Part shown: in pieces, positions 37,093 through 46,891 of the stretch
How the letters are laid out: each line of letters opens with the position of its first letter
Position numbering within the stretch: position 1 is the stretch's first letter
DNA from: Chloroflexota bacterium
GTDB taxonomy: Bacteria; Chloroflexota; UBA6077; SHYK01
Direction: 5' to 3'
Length of the DNA stretch: 53,545 bases
Assembly: GCA_016202435.1 (NCBI GenBank)
Contig: JACQOR010000081.1
Location: 1-53,545, forward strand
Program-made: the position numbers and the translations under genes
The notes under the pieces: model-generated
Seen by the model: only the letters and a program-made list of their open reading frames with translations
The model's database searches: none
What the model was told of the DNA's origin: nothing

Positions 37093-38087
37093 CACGAGTT
37101 CGTCCAAGAAAGGCCGGAAATCGGATCGACTCCGAATTGAACGGTCACGGCGCTGGGTTTTCTTGACGACACGAGCTCAGGGCCAGCTAGAACGATGTCG
37201 ACGCTATAGATCTCGAAGGCTCCGTTTCCCATGCCGATGAAAGCTACGGCGTTGCCGAGCGGTGACCAGACCGGACTCCGCGCTATCTCCGGCTCGGCAA
37301 CCGGCACCGGCCGGTCGGGATTCTTGATGTCAGCGATCCAGACCACATTCTTGCCGGCCTCCCGAGTGACGTAGGCAAGGTATTCGCCGTCGGGCGACCA
37401 TGCCGGGTCGTAGGCGCCTCGTTCGGCGTTCGTAAGCGCCCGCGCGCCAGTGGGGCGAGACACGTCGATGAGGTATATCTGGCTCTGGCCGCCGAGGAAC
37501 CGGGTCGCCGCGATGAAACGGCCATCGGGTGACCACGCAAAAGAATCGATGGCGTCGAGACCGTGAGCGGCAAACGTAATCTGCCGCGATCCGGTGCCGT
37601 CCACGTTCATGCGCCACAGCATCGGATAGAACGACGCCCGGTCAGTGATAAAGGCGATGCTCTGACCGTCGGGAGACCAATGAGGTTGGAAAGCCCAATC
37701 GCTACTGTCCAGAGGATTTCGGCGGTTTCTCGTGATCTGCCGCGGCTCGGTGCCGTCTGCACCCATCACAAATAGCTCCGAGTACCCCTGGTACATCCCC
37801 ACCGCGACGATTCTCGCTCCGTCGCCGGAGGTGTCGGGCTGCAACCAGCCGCCTTCACGCGTAACCGGCTCGACGCGTCCGTTGGACAGTGACCAGATGT
37901 CCCCGGCGCGTGCGAAAGTTATTCGCCCTGGCAGAGCAGCGCCAACCGTTGCCCTCGAGGCCTCAGGCGGCTCAAGGGCAACAGCGAGTTTCATACTTGC
38001 AACGAGAGCGCCGCCGACGGCGCAGGCCAACAGAACGCCCAGTTGCGCCTTCCGGAAGAATTGCCAACCGATGGTCATCATCTGCAC
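37092..38087 (-). CDS. exported TolB-like beta-propeller protein
   Basis: The longest form has 331 residues from GTG at 38087, with ATG two codons later as the more likely start. An N-terminal signal anchor (LGVLLACAVGGALVASM) is followed by PD40/TolB-like blades: HWSPDGQSIAFITDR, AWSPDGRFIAATRF, AWSPDGEYLAYVTRE and VWSPLGNAVAFIGMG. These fold into a propeller outside the membrane, probably for binding partners. It lies between the pyrimidine genes and the DivIC-like gene. Its function is unknown. Confidence 0.85.
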   Translation of the reverse strand: MQMMTIGWQFFRKAQLGVLLACAVGGALVASMKLAVALEPPEASRATVGAALPGRITFARAGDIWSLSNGRVEPVTREGGWLQPDTSGDGARIVAVGMYQGYSELFVMGADGTEPRQITRNRRNPLDSSDWAFQPHWSPDGQSIAFITDRASFYPMLWRMNVDGTGSRQITFAAHGLDAIDSFAWSPDGRFIAATRFLGGQSQIYLIDVSRPTGARALTNAERGAYDPAWSPDGEYLAYVTREAGKNVVWIADIKNPDRPVPVAEPEIARSPVWSPLGNAVAFIGMGNGAFEIYSVDIVLAGPELVSSRKPSAVTVQFGVDPISGLSWTNS

Positions 38088-38098
38088 TCTCGGGCCAA

Positions 38099-38986
38099 CT
38101 AGGCCATTGCGTCTGGCGAGGCAGCCTGATGGGAGCGGCTCACCGCGCTCGCCAGGGAAGTGTATCCGCGAGCGACCATCATTCCGGGCAGCTCGTCCGC
38201 GATCGTCATGGCGGTGCGCGGTTCCACAAAGGTCGTGGTACCCACTTCGACCGCCGTCGCGCCGGCCAGAATGAATTCGAGAGCGTCTTCCGTGGAGCTG
38301 ATCCCGCCCATCCCGATGACCGGAACGGTGACTGCCTTGCTAGCTTGGTAGACGAGCCAAACCGCGATGGGGTGAATGGCGGGTCCCGAAAGGCCTCCCC
38401 ATCCCCCTCCGAGGACAGGCCTTCCGGTCCACGTGTCGATCTTCATGCCCCTTAATGCATCCACCAGCACAATCGCGTCCGCCCCCGCCAACTCGGCCGC
38501 GCGAGCGAGGCTGTGGACATCCGAGGTCTGGGGTGGAAGTTCGGCCAGGAGCGGCAATCCTGTCCGGGTGCGCGCCGCGCTCACTATAGCCTCCACTCTT
38601 GCCGTTCTTACCATCTCTGGGTATTCATGCTCCAAAGGCTCGGCCGAGGCGAGGTTGATTTCCAAACCTCGCAGCCCAGGCAACTCGTCCAGCTCGCCCG
38701 CAGGTAGGCGAAATCGTCCACGGTACTCCACTTGCGGCGGGAGTAAGCGGGATGGGAGCAGCCAGGCAGCCGTATGCGCCTCGACGGCGAATGTCACGCT
38801 TCTGCCCCGTGCCAGCGCGAGTTCCGCGAGGCCGATAACTGGTAACGTGTTGAACCCCCCGCCGACCAGCAACAGGTGCCGGGCGCCGCGGTCAACGTGA
38901 AACCGCGGCCTTGCGGACCCAGGCAGTCCAGAATGTCTGTCGGCTGGCGGTCGGCAATCCAGTTGGACGCCGGCCCAGCCCGCCAA
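38099..38986 (-). pseudogene. PyrK NAD-binding fragment joined to a dihydroorotate dehydrogenase half barrel (PyrD')
   Basis: Homology starts near 38905, in a different frame from the PyrK start upstream. [20 protein letters not shown] is the PyrK nucleotide-binding region. After about 50 residues the chain runs directly into the second half of a class 1B PyrD: GMKIDTWTGRPVLGGGWGG, LSGPAIHPIAVWLVYQ, then GMGGISSTEDALEFILAGA and AVEVGTTTF. Missing are the PyrK 2Fe-2S domain and the PyrD N-terminal half. The catalytic NISCPN region reads EINLASAE, and the VKLSPN lysine is AELPPQ. The phosphate-binding glycine loops remain. I read this as a chimera unlikely to oxidise dihydroorotate. A divergent functional protein cannot be ruled out. 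Confidence 0.7.
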
Positions 38987-39189
38987 ACGGCAAGGTCCAT
39001 CTCTTCACCGTCAACCCGACACACGCTCATTGGGCGCCGCAGGAGCGGATCGTTCGAGGTCCCACACCCAATGTGTACAAACTGCCCTGCCCTGACCTGC
39101 CGGGCAAGGGGCCCGACATGAAGTGTGAGCAAGTGAGTGGACGGCGTGATGGCGCTATTTGCACTGACCGTGCCCAGAAAACGGGTCAA
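38794..39189 (-). CDS. dihydroorotate dehydrogenase electron-transfer subunit, N-terminal part (PyrK')
   Basis: From ATG at 39189, which overlaps the carB stop as ATGA, about 96 residues match the FAD domain of Pyr[21 protein letters not shown], the FAD motif LLRRPMSV (50-56) and [12 protein letters not shown]. After GRGF the frame runs into unrelated sequence and stops at 38794. The proper continuation lies in the next frame. One missing base around 38896-38905 (TTC ACG instead of TTC CAC GTT) would restore PyrK. PyrK normally passes electrons between PyrD and NAD. See the entry at 38099 for the downstream half. Confidence 0.75.
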   Translation of the reverse strand: MTRFLGTVSANSAITPSTHLLTLHVGPLARQVRAGQFVHIGCGTSNDPLLRRPMSVCRVDGEEMDLAVWRAGPASNWIADRQPTDILDCLGPQGRGFTLTAAPGTCCWSAGGSTRYQLSASRNSRWHGAEA

Positions 39190-42100
39190 GCCCGAACGTG
39201 CTCCCTGCCGGTTACCGATTCCGGATCGAAGGACCAGTAGCTCGTAACCGGCAGAACCTCAAATGAACCGTCACCCGAAGCGATGCATTCGGCCACCACC
39301 CTCGCGGTGTCCAAGGAAGTAAAACACGGAATTCGGCGCTCGGTAGCCGCCCGCCGAATCTCGAATCCGTCACGAAACTGGTCACGCCGCGCAGACGGGC
39401 CAACGATGGTGTTCACCACGCCCTGAACCAGGCCTTCGGTGATGACATCGACCACATTAGGATGGCCTTCATCGAGTTTCTTAGTGCTCATAACGACCGG
39501 AATTCCGAGCGCCTCGATGAGACCAGCTGTACCCTCCGTTGCGTAGAGACGGTACCCGAGGGCAGCGAACGATCGGATGATTGGGATCGCTTCTGGCTTG
39601 TCTGCATCGTCGATCGAGAAGAGCAGCGCTCCGTTCCGCGGCAGCATGAGCCCAGCGGCAATGAGGGCCTTCATCATCGCCGGTCGGTAGCTGCGATCGA
39701 TGCCCATGACTTCTCCGGTCGACTTCATCTCCGGGCCGAGGTAGGAGTCCACGCGAGGTAGCTTAGACATGGAGAAAACCGGAGCCTTGACGGCTACCAG
39801 ATCCTGAATGGGCCACAGGCCATCCAGGTATCCTTGCTGCGCGAGGGACTCTCCGAGCATTATCCGGGTTGCCACGCTGACCAGAGGCACACCGGTGACC
39901 TTGCTGATGAAAGGCACCGTCCGGCTCGCTCGCGGGTTGACCTCGATAACGTAGAGGTTTTCCTCAAAGAGCACGTACTGCACGTTGAAGATGCCGCGGA
40001 GGCCCAGACCGAGGCCGAGCTTCCTCGTGTAGTCGACCACTGTATCTGCTTCCGCCGGGGAGATCGCGAGGGCGGGATAGACTGCCATGGAGTCCCCTGA
40101 GTGGACACCGGCTCGTTCAATATGGCCCATGATCCCCGGAATCAGCACTCGAGCGCCGTCGCAGACAGCGTCGATTTCGATCTCTCTGCCGGCGAGGTAT
40201 TTATCGATGAGCACGGGATGGACCGAAGATAGCTCGGTTGCCGCGGCCACATACCGAATCAAGTCCGCCGGGCCGTGGACGATCTCCATGGCGCGCCCGC
40301 CAAGCACGTAGGACGGGCGGACCAGCACGGGGTAGCCGATCCGCTCAGCTGTGCGGAGCGCATCTTCGACGTTCCGTACACCGGCGCCTGGAGGCTGGGG
40401 GAGTCCGAGGCTAGTAAGCAACCGCTCGAACTGGCGTCGGTCTTCCGCGAGATCGATTGCCTGCACCGCGCTGCCGAGTATCTTGGCACCGGACCTGTGC
40501 AGGGCCTCTGCGAGATTGATTGCCGTTTGTCCGCCGAATTGCACGATTACCGGGGGCGCAGAGGTGAGAGGCGACTCGCCTGCCTCATTTTCGAGGATGT
40601 CGCGCACACTCTCTTCGTCCAGCGGCTCGAAGTACAGACGGCTTGAGGAGTCGAAGTCCGTGCTGACCGTTTCGGGGTTGCTGTTGACCATGATGCTTTG
40701 AACGTCTGCGTCTTTGAGCGCCAGAGCTGACCGCACGCTGCAGTAGTCGAACTCAATGCCCTGACCAATCCGAATGGGGCCGGATCCGATGACCAGCGTT
40801 CCCCGTCCGCCTAGTGGCTCGGCCTCGTTCTCAGTTTCGTAGGTGCTGTAGAAGTACGGCGTGCCCGCAGCGAACTCTGCGGCGCACGTGTCGACCATGC
40901 TATAGGTAGGGCGAATCTTCCAATCCGCCCGCAACGTCCGGACCTGCTCCGGAAGCTTGTCCGATAACGTCCCGATCTGAACGTCGGAAAAGCCCATCCG
41001 TTTCGCCTGGTAGAGCAGCTTGGGAGTGAGGGGCTGCCGTAGGAGGTCCCGCTCGGTCGCCACGATGCTCTCGATCTTTGCCAGGAAGAACGGGTCAATC
41101 CCCGAAATCTCGGCAATCCGGTCCCGGCTGACACCGCGTCGGAGCGCGGCTGAGATGGCCCACAGTCGCTGGTCATTGGGCTCTTCGATGAGCGGGAGGA
41201 TGATCTCCAGCGGATCGTACTCCGACGTGCTCCACGCGCGATCTTCCCATTGGAGCGATCGGCCGCCAATCTCCAGCGAGCGCACCGCCTTCTGGAGCGC
41301 GGCCTCAAAGGATCGCTCGATCGCCATCACCTCTCCGGTGGATTTCATCTGAGTATTGATCGTGCGCTCGCCGCTGGCGAACTTATCGAAGGGCCACCGG
41401 GGGATCTTGACGACCACGTAGTCGAGCGCCGGCTCGAAGGCGGCCGTGGTGCGCTCGGTTACCGAGTTCGGGATTTCGTGCAACCTCCGCCCAATCGCAA
41501 TCTTGGCGGCGACACGCGCGATTGGATAGCCCGTGGCTTTGGACGCCAATGCAGACGACCGGCTCACCCGGGGATTGACCTCAATTACGTGGTAGTGGTG
41601 TGAGCGGGGATCGAGCGCGAACTGAATGTTGCAGCCGCCTTCCACTCCGAGCGCACGGATAATCTTGATCGCTGCGGAGCGGAGCATCTGGTACTCGAAA
41701 TCCGAGAGCGTCTGACTGGGCGCCACGACTATTGAGTCTCCGGTGTGGACGCCCATAGGGTCGAAGTTCTCCATGTTGCAGATCGTGATGCAGTTGTCCG
41801 CTCCGTCCCGCAACACCTCGTACTCGATCTCTTTCCAGCCCGTGAGAGATTTCTCGATGAGCACCTGGCCGATGGGGCTGAGCGTGATGCCGGCACCCAC
41901 TACCGCGCGCAGCTCCGACCCGCTCCTTCCAAAACCGCCCCCTGTGCCCCCCAGTGTGAAGGCCGGACGAACCACCACCGGGTAGCCAATCACATCGGCG
42001 ATCCGGAGAGCTTCGTCGATACTGCGCGCAATTGCACTCTCCGGCACTGGCTCGCCGATGCTGAGAAGCAGATTCTTGAAGAGTTCTCGATCCTCGGCCT

Positions 42101-42467
42101 GGCGCAGGGTGGTGAGCGGAGTTCCAAGAAGCCTCACATCGTGGCGTTCCAGCACGCCTGCTTCGGCCAGGTCGACAGCCAGATTCAGTCCGGTCTGTCC
42201 ACCGAGCGTTGGCAACAGCCCGTCCGGTTGCTCCCGGACGATGATCCGCTCGATAACGTCTACGGTAAGCGGCTCAACGTAGACCGCGTCAGCGATGTCC
42301 GCATCAGTCATGATCGTTGCCGGATTGGAGTTCACCAGGACGGTGTAGACGCCTTCTTCGCGCAACGCCTTGCAGGCCTGAGTACCCGCGTAGTCGAATT
42401 CGGCGGCTTGCCCGATTACGATGGGGCCAGAACCAATGACGAGGACTTTCCGGGGACTCTCCCTCAT
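39186..42467 (-). CDS. carB: carbamoyl-phosphate synthase large subunit
   Basis: The protein has 1093 residues from ATG at 42467, which forms ATGA with the carA stop. It makes carbamoyl phosphate from bicarbonate, ammonia channelled from CarA and two ATP. The two ATP-grasp halves are clear: [20 protein letters not shown] at the start and [19 protein letters not shown] in the middle, each with NSNPAT/NSNPET, then [12 protein letters not shown] and [12 protein letters not shown]. The C-terminal allosteric domain contains [11 protein letters not shown]. Full length and intact. Confidence 0.98.
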   Translation of the reverse strand: MRESPRKVLVIGSGPIVIGQAAEFDYAGTQACKALREEGVYTVLVNSNPATIMTDADIADAVYVEPLTVDVIERIIVREQPDGLLPTLGGQTGLNLAVDLAEAGVLERHDVRLLGTPLTTLRQAEDRELFKNLLLSIGEPVPESAIARSIDEALRIADVIGYPVVVRPAFTLGGTGGGFGRSGSELRAVVGAGITLSPIGQVLIEKSLTGWKEIEYEVLRDGADNCITICNMENFDPMGVHTGDSIVVAPSQTLSDFEYQMLRSAAIKIIRALGVEGGCNIQFALDPRSHHYHVIEVNPRVSRSSALASKATGYPIARVAAKIAIGRRLHEIPNSVTERTTAAFEPALDYVVVKIPRWPFDKFASGERTINTQMKSTGEVMAIERSFEAALQKAVRSLEIGGRSLQWEDRAWSTSEYDPLEIILPLIEEPNDQRLWAISAALRRGVSRDRIAEISGIDPFFLAKIESIVATERDLLRQPLTPKLLYQAKRMGFSDVQIGTLSDKLPEQVRTLRADWKIRPTYSMVDTCAAEFAAGTPYFYSTYETENEAEPLGGRGTLVIGSGPIRIGQGIEFDYCSVRSALALKDADVQSIMVNSNPETVSTDFDSSSRLYFEPLDEESVRDILENEAGESPLTSAPPVIVQFGGQTAINLAEALHRSGAKILGSAVQAIDLAEDRRQFERLLTSLGLPQPPGAGVRNVEDALRTAERIGYPVLVRPSYVLGGRAMEIVHGPADLIRYVAAATELSSVHPVLIDKYLAGREIEIDAVCDGARVLIPGIMGHIERAGVHSGDSMAVYPALAISPAEADTVVDYTRKLGLGLGLRGIFNVQYVLFEENLYVIEVNPRASRTVPFISKVTGVPLVSVATRIMLGESLAQQGYLDGLWPIQDLVAVKAPVFSMSKLPRVDSYLGPEMKSTGEVMGIDRSYRPAMMKALIAAGLMLPRNGALLFSIDDADKPEAIPIIRSFAALGYRLYATEGTAGLIEALGIPVVMSTKKLDEGHPNVVDVITEGLVQGVVNTIVGPSARRDQFRDGFEIRRAATERRIPCFTSLDTARVVAECIASGDGSFEVLPVTSYWSFDPESVTGREHVRA

Positions 42468-43726
42468 CGAGCCTGAGTCTTCGCGGGCAGAAATCCGCTT
42501 TTCTCCGGGGCCCGCTCCAGGGCACCCCAACCCGGAATGGGCCTCTCAACCAGATCGAGAAATCGCTCAAAAATGTACTGGTTGTCCTGGGGCCCCGGAC
42601 ACCCCTCAGGGTGGTATTGCACCGAGAACGCGGGAAGCTCCCGGTGGGCGAGGCCCTCGACGGAACCGTCGTTCAAGTTCAGCATGGAGACTCGAAATCC
42701 AGAACGTTCGGAGATCGACGCGGCGTCAACCTGGAATTCGTGGTTCTGTGAAGTGATGTGGATGCGATCGGTGGCCAGGTCTCGCACCGGATGGTTTCCC
42801 CCGTGGTGGCCAAACTTCAGGCGGCTGGTCGTGCCGCCGGCGGCCAATCCGAGAATCTGGTGGCCGAGGCAGATCCCGAGAAAAGGAATTCCGCGCGCGA
42901 GCACGCCTCGCGCCATCAGGGCTGCTTGTTGCATGCGCGCCGGATCACCAGGTCCATTCGAGACTACCACGCCTTCAGCTCCGGTTTCTCGAATCTGCGC
43001 TTCCGTGGCGGTCCACGGCAGTACGATGGGCTCGGCGCCGCGGGCCGCGAGCGAACGCACGATGTTGTGCTTGATGCCACAGTCCACCACGGCGATGCGC
43101 CTGGCGGCCCGCATTACCGCGTGCGCTGTCGTCCGCTCGGTCCGGAGCGCCGTCCCCGCCGGGTCAGAGACCCCGGCGACCAAATTCTGGCTGGACAGCA
43201 ACGGCGTCGTTCGCGCCAGTTCGATCAGACGGTGCACCCCGTCTTCGAGCGATACGGCAGAGCGAAGTGCGCCCAGGGCCGCGCGCATCGTGCCCCGTTC
43301 CCGCAGATGCCGGGTAAGCGCTCGGGTGTCAACGCCCTCCAACCCGGGGATTCCGGCGGCTGCGAGGAACTCGCCGAGGCTCTCCGTCATCAGCCAATGA
43401 TTCGGAACCGGGGCCACTTCTCGAACGATCAGAGCTGTCAGCCAAGGCCGCGCCGACTCAGTCGCCTCACGTTGAACTCCATAATTGCCCACTTGTGGAT
43501 AGGTGAGGACGACCATCTGGCCGCGATAAGAAGGGTCAGTTGCGATCTCCTGGTAGCCCGCCATGCTCGTGTTGAAGACAATCTCGCCGCGAGCCACGGA
43601 GTCCGAATGGGACGACTCCAGGGGTGCGCCGAACGATTTGCCGAAGAACACTCTTCCGTCCTCGAGAGCGAGCATCGCGTCGGCTGCAGCCAGCTCGGCG
43701 AAATGGAACCCGGCTTGGTGGTTCAC
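42464..43726 (-). CDS. carA: carbamoyl-phosphate synthase small subunit
   Basis: The protein has 420 residues from GTG at 43726, overlapping the pyrC stop as GTGA. It hydrolyses glutamine for CarB. The N-terminal domain has [21 protein letters not shown]. The class I amidotransferase domain has VSNGPGDP, the nucleophile Cys in [16 protein letters not shown] and the His and Glu in [14 protein letters not shown]. An N-terminal extension of about 15 residues precedes the usual start at [11 protein letters not shown]. Intact. Confidence 0.97.
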   Translation of the reverse strand: MNHQAGFHFAELAAADAMLALEDGRVFFGKSFGAPLESSHSDSVARGEIVFNTSMAGYQEIATDPSYRGQMVVLTYPQVGNYGVQREATESARPWLTALIVREVAPVPNHWLMTESLGEFLAAAGIPGLEGVDTRALTRHLRERGTMRAALGALRSAVSLEDGVHRLIELARTTPLLSSQNLVAGVSDPAGTALRTERTTAHAVMRAARRIAVVDCGIKHNIVRSLAARGAEPIVLPWTATEAQIRETGAEGVVVSNGPGDPARMQQAALMARGVLARGIPFLGICLGHQILGLAAGGTTSRLKFGHHGGNHPVRDLATDRIHITSQNHEFQVDAASISERSGFRVSMLNLNDGSVEGLAHRELPAFSVQYHPEGCPGPQDNQYIFERFLDLVERPIPGWGALERAPEKSGFLPAKTQAR

Positions 43727-45150
43727 GGTCGCTCGGCCGCGGTTGAGTCGTAGACCACATTCCCCTGGACCAGAGTCGCTCGAACTTGGCCGCGGAGTGT
43801 CTGGCCATCGAGGGGCGTGTTCTTACCCCGGGAGAAAAACCGCGCAGATGCCACCTTCCAGCTGGCTCCGGGATCGAAGATCACCACGTCCCCCGATGCT
43901 CCCGGCGCCAGGGTGCCGTAAGGAAGTCCAAAAACTCGACACGGTTCCGATGTGAGCCGGCGCACGAGGTCCGGAAGTGTGAGCTGGCCAGATTCAACGA
44001 GCTTCATTAAGCTCCCCAGCGCGGTTTCGAAGCCGGAGATTCCGAAGGCCGCTTCGTTGTACGTGCAGTCCTTGTCAATGGACCGATGGGGAGCGTGGTC
44101 TGTGGCGATGGCATCGATCAGGCCTTCGGCGAGAGCCTCCACCAGTGACAGCCGGTCTGCCTCGGTTCGTAGCGGTGGGTTCACCTTGGTTCGCGTATCG
44201 TAGAGGCACCGCGCGCCATCATTCTCTGACCCCAGCACCCATTCCTCTGTCATCGTCAAATGGTGTGGGGTGACCTCCGCGGTGATCGGGAGGCCGTCAC
44301 GCTTCGCGGCTCTCAGGAGCGCCACTGACCCCTGAGTGGACAGATGGGCCACGTGCAGGCGACCCCCAGTCAGCCGAGCAAGCTGGATATCGCGGGCGAC
44401 CATGACCTCTTCCGCGCTCGTCGGCTGTCCCTTGAGGCCGAGCAGATCCGAAATGCGCCCCTCGTTGACGACGCCGCCTTGGGCCAGACGGGGATCTTCG
44501 CAGTGATCGACCACAGGACGGCCATGACGTCGGCTCAACTCGAGTGCAAAGCGCATCAACCGGGCATCCCAAACTGGTCGCCCGTCGTCGGAGAAACCGA
44601 TAGCTCCCGCGTCTGCCATCTCGCTCATGTCAGACAGTTCAAGCCCGGCCTGGTTTTGTGTGACCGTACCGAGGGGGATTACGCGTGCTCGCCCAGCACG
44701 GCGCCCGGCATTCTGCACAAATTCGATGTCCGTGCCCCGATCCAGGGTCGGCAACGTGTTTGGCATACAGCAGATAGTCGTGAAGCCGCCTGAGACGGCC
44801 GCCATCGCTCCGGTCGCGATGGTTTCCTTGTCTTCGAAGCCGGGCTCGCGGAGATGGCAATGCAGATCGACGAACCCGGGAGCCACGATCAATCCCCGCG
44901 CATCGACGTTGACATCAAACTCCCCGTCGGATTGTGCGGCGACATATCTGCCCACCCGTCCGTCCTCAATCACCACGTCTATGAAATCGTCGAGCCCCTG
45001 TGAGGGGTCGATCAGCCGGCCGCCGCTAACTCGAACTCGCGTGCGCCACCTCCAGAGCGGGGTGGGACCGGGTGTTGCGGTCCGAGTGCGCCTCTTCAGC
45101 GTTGGAGGCAGCCAGCAGATATAGCACGGCCATGCGGACGGCGACCCCAT
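43723..45150 (-). CDS. pyrC: dihydroorotase (class I)
   Basis: The enzyme closes carbamoyl aspartate to dihydroorotate. Zinc ligands are in VDLHCHLREPG, VDHCED, HVAHLST and IATDHAPH. Family homology starts at VRVSGGRLIDPSQGLDD, about residue 39 of the frame that opens with ATG at 45150. No ATG, GTG or TTG exists in frame between that ATG and the conserved part. A strong GGAGG (45053-45049) sits 6 bases before an in-frame ACG at 45042, so initiation at ACG (439 residues, a normal size) is possible. The ATG form would add 36 unlikely residues that overlap pyrB. Confidence 0.93.
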   Translation of the reverse strand: MGSPSAWPCYICWLPPTLKRRTRTATPGPTPLWRWRTRVRVSGGRLIDPSQGLDDFIDVVIEDGRVGRYVAAQSDGEFDVNVDARGLIVAPGFVDLHCHLREPGFEDKETIATGAMAAVSGGFTTICCMPNTLPTLDRGTDIEFVQNAGRRAGRARVIPLGTVTQNQAGLELSDMSEMADAGAIGFSDDGRPVWDARLMRFALELSRRHGRPVVDHCEDPRLAQGGVVNEGRISDLLGLKGQPTSAEEVMVARDIQLARLTGGRLHVAHLSTQGSVALLRAAKRDGLPITAEVTPHHLTMTEEWVLGSENDGARCLYDTRTKVNPPLRTEADRLSLVEALAEGLIDAIATDHAPHRSIDKDCTYNEAAFGISGFETALGSLMKLVESGQLTLPDLVRRLTSEPCRVFGLPYGTLAPGASGDVVIFDPGASWKVASARFFSRGKNTPLDGQTLRGQVRATLVQGNVVYDSTAAERP

Positions 45151-46084
45151 TCGTGACTTGGTCCGCGATCAGGGACCGGAGCCCGTGGGCCACCTCGGCG
45201 GAGATCTCGACGCCCTCGTTCATTGGGCCGGGATGCATCACCACCACGTCCGGAGTTGCTCGGCACAAACGCTCATTGGTGATGCCGTAGTCCCGCGCGT
45301 ACTCGCGCAGTGACGAGATCGGGCTGCCGTCTTGTCGTTCCCATTGGATCCGCAGGGGCATCACCACGTGAGCGTTTGTGATGGCGCGATCCAGGCTCTC
45401 TTCTGCGCTAACCGGCCACGGCGAGCCGCCAGGGGCCGTGAAGCAACTGGGCGGCAACATCGTCGGCGGCCCACAAAAGACCACCTGCGCGCCGAGCTTG
45501 GTAAGCCCCCAGGCATTCGAACGGGCGACCCGGCTATGTGCAATGTCGCCCACAATCACGATCTTCAGTCCCGCGACGTGCCCAAAGCGCTCCCGCATTG
45601 TGTATGCGTCCAGCAACGCCTGCGTGGGATGCGCGTGCGACCCGTCCCCGGCGTTGACGACGGAGATTCCGGTTTCCCGTGCAACCAGGTGCGGGGCACC
45701 CGCATCGGCATGACGCAGAACCAGAATGTCGGCACCGAGGGAGTGCAAGGTACGCACGGTATCCAACAGCGTCTCGCCCTTCTCGACGCTGCTTCCGGAA
45801 GCAGCCACGTTCACGACGTCCGCACCCAGGCTCTTGGCCGCTAATTCGAAAGATATGCGTGTGCGGGTACTGGCCTCGTAGAAAAGGTTCACCATGGTTC
45901 GGCCATTGAGCGCAGGTACCTTGTGCACCGGGCGGCCCAAGACCGCTTTCATGCGATCAGCGGTCTCCAGAGCTGCCTCTATTTCCTCGCGAGTGAAGTC
46001 ATCGAGGTCGAGCACGGAGCGACGATGCTTCCACAGCCCTGCGCCTGCAAGCTCCGGGCCTGGGTTCGGTTGCTCAGCGGCCAC
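45026..46084 (-). CDS. pyrB: aspartate carbamoyltransferase catalytic subunit
   Basis: The protein has 352 residues from GTG at 46084, whose G is shared with the TAG of pyrR. It joins carbamoyl phosphate to aspartate. Motifs are FYEASTRTRISFELAAKSLG for phosphate binding, GDGSHAHPTQALLDAYTM, VGDIAHSRVARSN and HPGPMNEGVEI. The C-terminal 25 residues extend past the usual end. No regulatory subunit PyrI is present, as expected for an operon with PyrR control. Confidence 0.97.
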   Translation of the reverse strand: MAAEQPNPGPELAGAGLWKHRRSVLDLDDFTREEIEAALETADRMKAVLGRPVHKVPALNGRTMVNLFYEASTRTRISFELAAKSLGADVVNVAASGSSVEKGETLLDTVRTLHSLGADILVLRHADAGAPHLVARETGISVVNAGDGSHAHPTQALLDAYTMRERFGHVAGLKIVIVGDIAHSRVARSNAWGLTKLGAQVVFCGPPTMLPPSCFTAPGGSPWPVSAEESLDRAITNAHVVMPLRIQWERQDGSPISSLREYARDYGITNERLCRATPDVVVMHPGPMNEGVEISAEVAHGLRSLIADQVTNGVAVRMAVLYLLAASNAEEAHSDRNTRSHPALEVAHASSS

Positions 46085-46662
46085 TACTGTGCTCCCCCCC
46101 GAAGGGCACCGACGTCCCCTTGCTTGATGATGACCTCGTCCTTGCCGTCAACCTCCGTGACCCGCACGACGATCTCATCTTCTTGAGACGTTGGCACGTT
46201 CTTGCCCACATGGTCGGGCCTAATGGGTAGCTCTCGATGGCCCCTGTCTACAAGGACCGCCAGGCCGATTGAGCGGGGCCGCCCGTAATCCATCAATGCA
46301 TCCAGCGCGGCTCGCGCCGTACGCCCCGTGTACAGCACGTCGTCCACGAGGACCACGTGTGTCTGTGTTATGTCAATCTCTGGGAATACAGTCCGATGAA
46401 GCTCCCGAGCGCCACCGGCGAGCAGATCGTCGCGATAGAGGGTGACATCGAGCTGACCTAGGGGAACCGCCACGCCTTCGAAACCCTCGATCGCTTTCTG
46501 GATCCGCGCGGCCAGCGGCACGCCCCTGGTGCAGATGCCCACGAGCAAGAGGTCGTCCGGTCCTTGATTGCGCTCGATGATCTCATGAGCCACGCGCGCG
46601 AGCGTGCGACGCATCTCGTCAGCCCCAAGAACGAGCCGTTCGCCAGAGCTCGCCGCACTCAC
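46084..46662 (-). CDS. pyrR: bifunctional pyr operon regulator / uracil phosphoribosyltransferase PyrR
   Basis: The protein has 192 residues from GTG at 46662. It has the PRPP-binding loop [20 protein letters not shown], the [13 protein letters not shown] segment and the LYRDDL region, all typical of PyrR. PyrR binds UMP and then a hairpin in the leader RNA, which favours a terminator; it can also salvage uracil. The leader upstream of this gene carries the matching RNA elements (46683-46784). The C-terminal tail [13 protein letters not shown]-like ([16 protein letters not shown]) is normal. Confidence 0.96.
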   Translation of the reverse strand: MSAASSGERLVLGADEMRRTLARVAHEIIERNQGPDDLLLVGICTRGVPLAARIQKAIEGFEGVAVPLGQLDVTLYRDDLLAGGARELHRTVFPEIDITQTHVVLVDDVLYTGRTARAALDALMDYGRPRSIGLAVLVDRGHRELPIRPDHVGKNVPTSQEDEIVVRVTEVDGKDEVIIKQGDVGALRGGAQ

Positions 46663-46680
46663 GAGTCCGTCTCACTGGGC

Positions 46681-46721
46681 AACAAAAAAGCTCTCCGTGG
46701 CCCGTAAAGACCTCGGAAAGC
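46681..46721 (-). terminator. intrinsic terminator of the pyr leader (attenuator)
   Basis: Read on the minus strand, GCTTTCCG (46721-46714) pairs with CGGAGAGC (46697-46690). An inner GGTC/GGCC stem lies beyond one A-A mismatch, and TTTTTTGTT follows at once. It ends about 20 bases before the pyrR GTG. Its 5' arm can instead pair with the PyrR-loop 3' arm, which makes it a switch rather than a plain end. Confidence 0.85.
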
Positions 46722-46752
46722 CGTGAACTTCGAACAACGCACGACCGAACTC

Positions 46753-46784
46753 CCTTTCCGGTCTCGCGGGGCCGGTTTAAAAGG
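46753..46784 (-). promoter_or_regulatory. PyrR-binding RNA hairpin (anti-antiterminator)
   Basis: On the minus strand a lower stem CCTTT/AAAGG, a 5'-side bulge TAAA and an upper stem CCGG/CCGG carry a loop containing CCGCGA. This fits the Bacillus PyrR consensus ARUCCNGNGAGGYU as GGCCCCGCGAGACC. The four deviations fall in two paired positions: A-U becomes G-C, and the U.G wobble becomes C.A. The 3' arm CGGAAAG is complementary to CTTTCCG in the terminator, so the antiterminator is formed only when this hairpin is open. Confidence 0.8.
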
Positions 46785-46807
46785 ATCGCTGCCAGCGGAC
46801 GGTTGCA

Positions 46808-46816
46808 AGTGTATCA
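46808..46816 (-). promoter_or_regulatory. extended -10 promoter of the pyr operon
   Basis: TGATACACT on the minus strand (46816-46808) is an extended -10 (TG-n-TACACT) with no good -35. Transcription would start near 46801, about 17 bases before the PyrR hairpin, giving a leader of about 140 bases. Confidence 0.5.
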
Positions 46817-46857
46817 CAAAGGGCCGAAGGTGCCCCAGCGAGGCCCGGCGGCGCAGC

Positions 46858-46886
46858 TTGTTTAGTTTGCCCGGGTTTCGTAGGAT
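46858..46886 (+). promoter_or_regulatory. promoter of pucR-glnA, implying a leaderless start
   Basis: TTGTTT (46858-46863) and TAGGAT (46881-46886) are separated by 17 bases. The GTG start at 46892 lies 5 bases after the -10, so transcription would begin at or beside the start codon. It diverges from the pyr promoter. Confidence 0.55.
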
Positions 46887-46891
46887 TCCGT

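Noticed and set aside
38880-38905. Programmed frameshift joining PyrK' and PyrD'
   Set aside because: No slippery heptamer of the X-XXY-YYZ type and no following hairpin were seen. A lost base is simpler.
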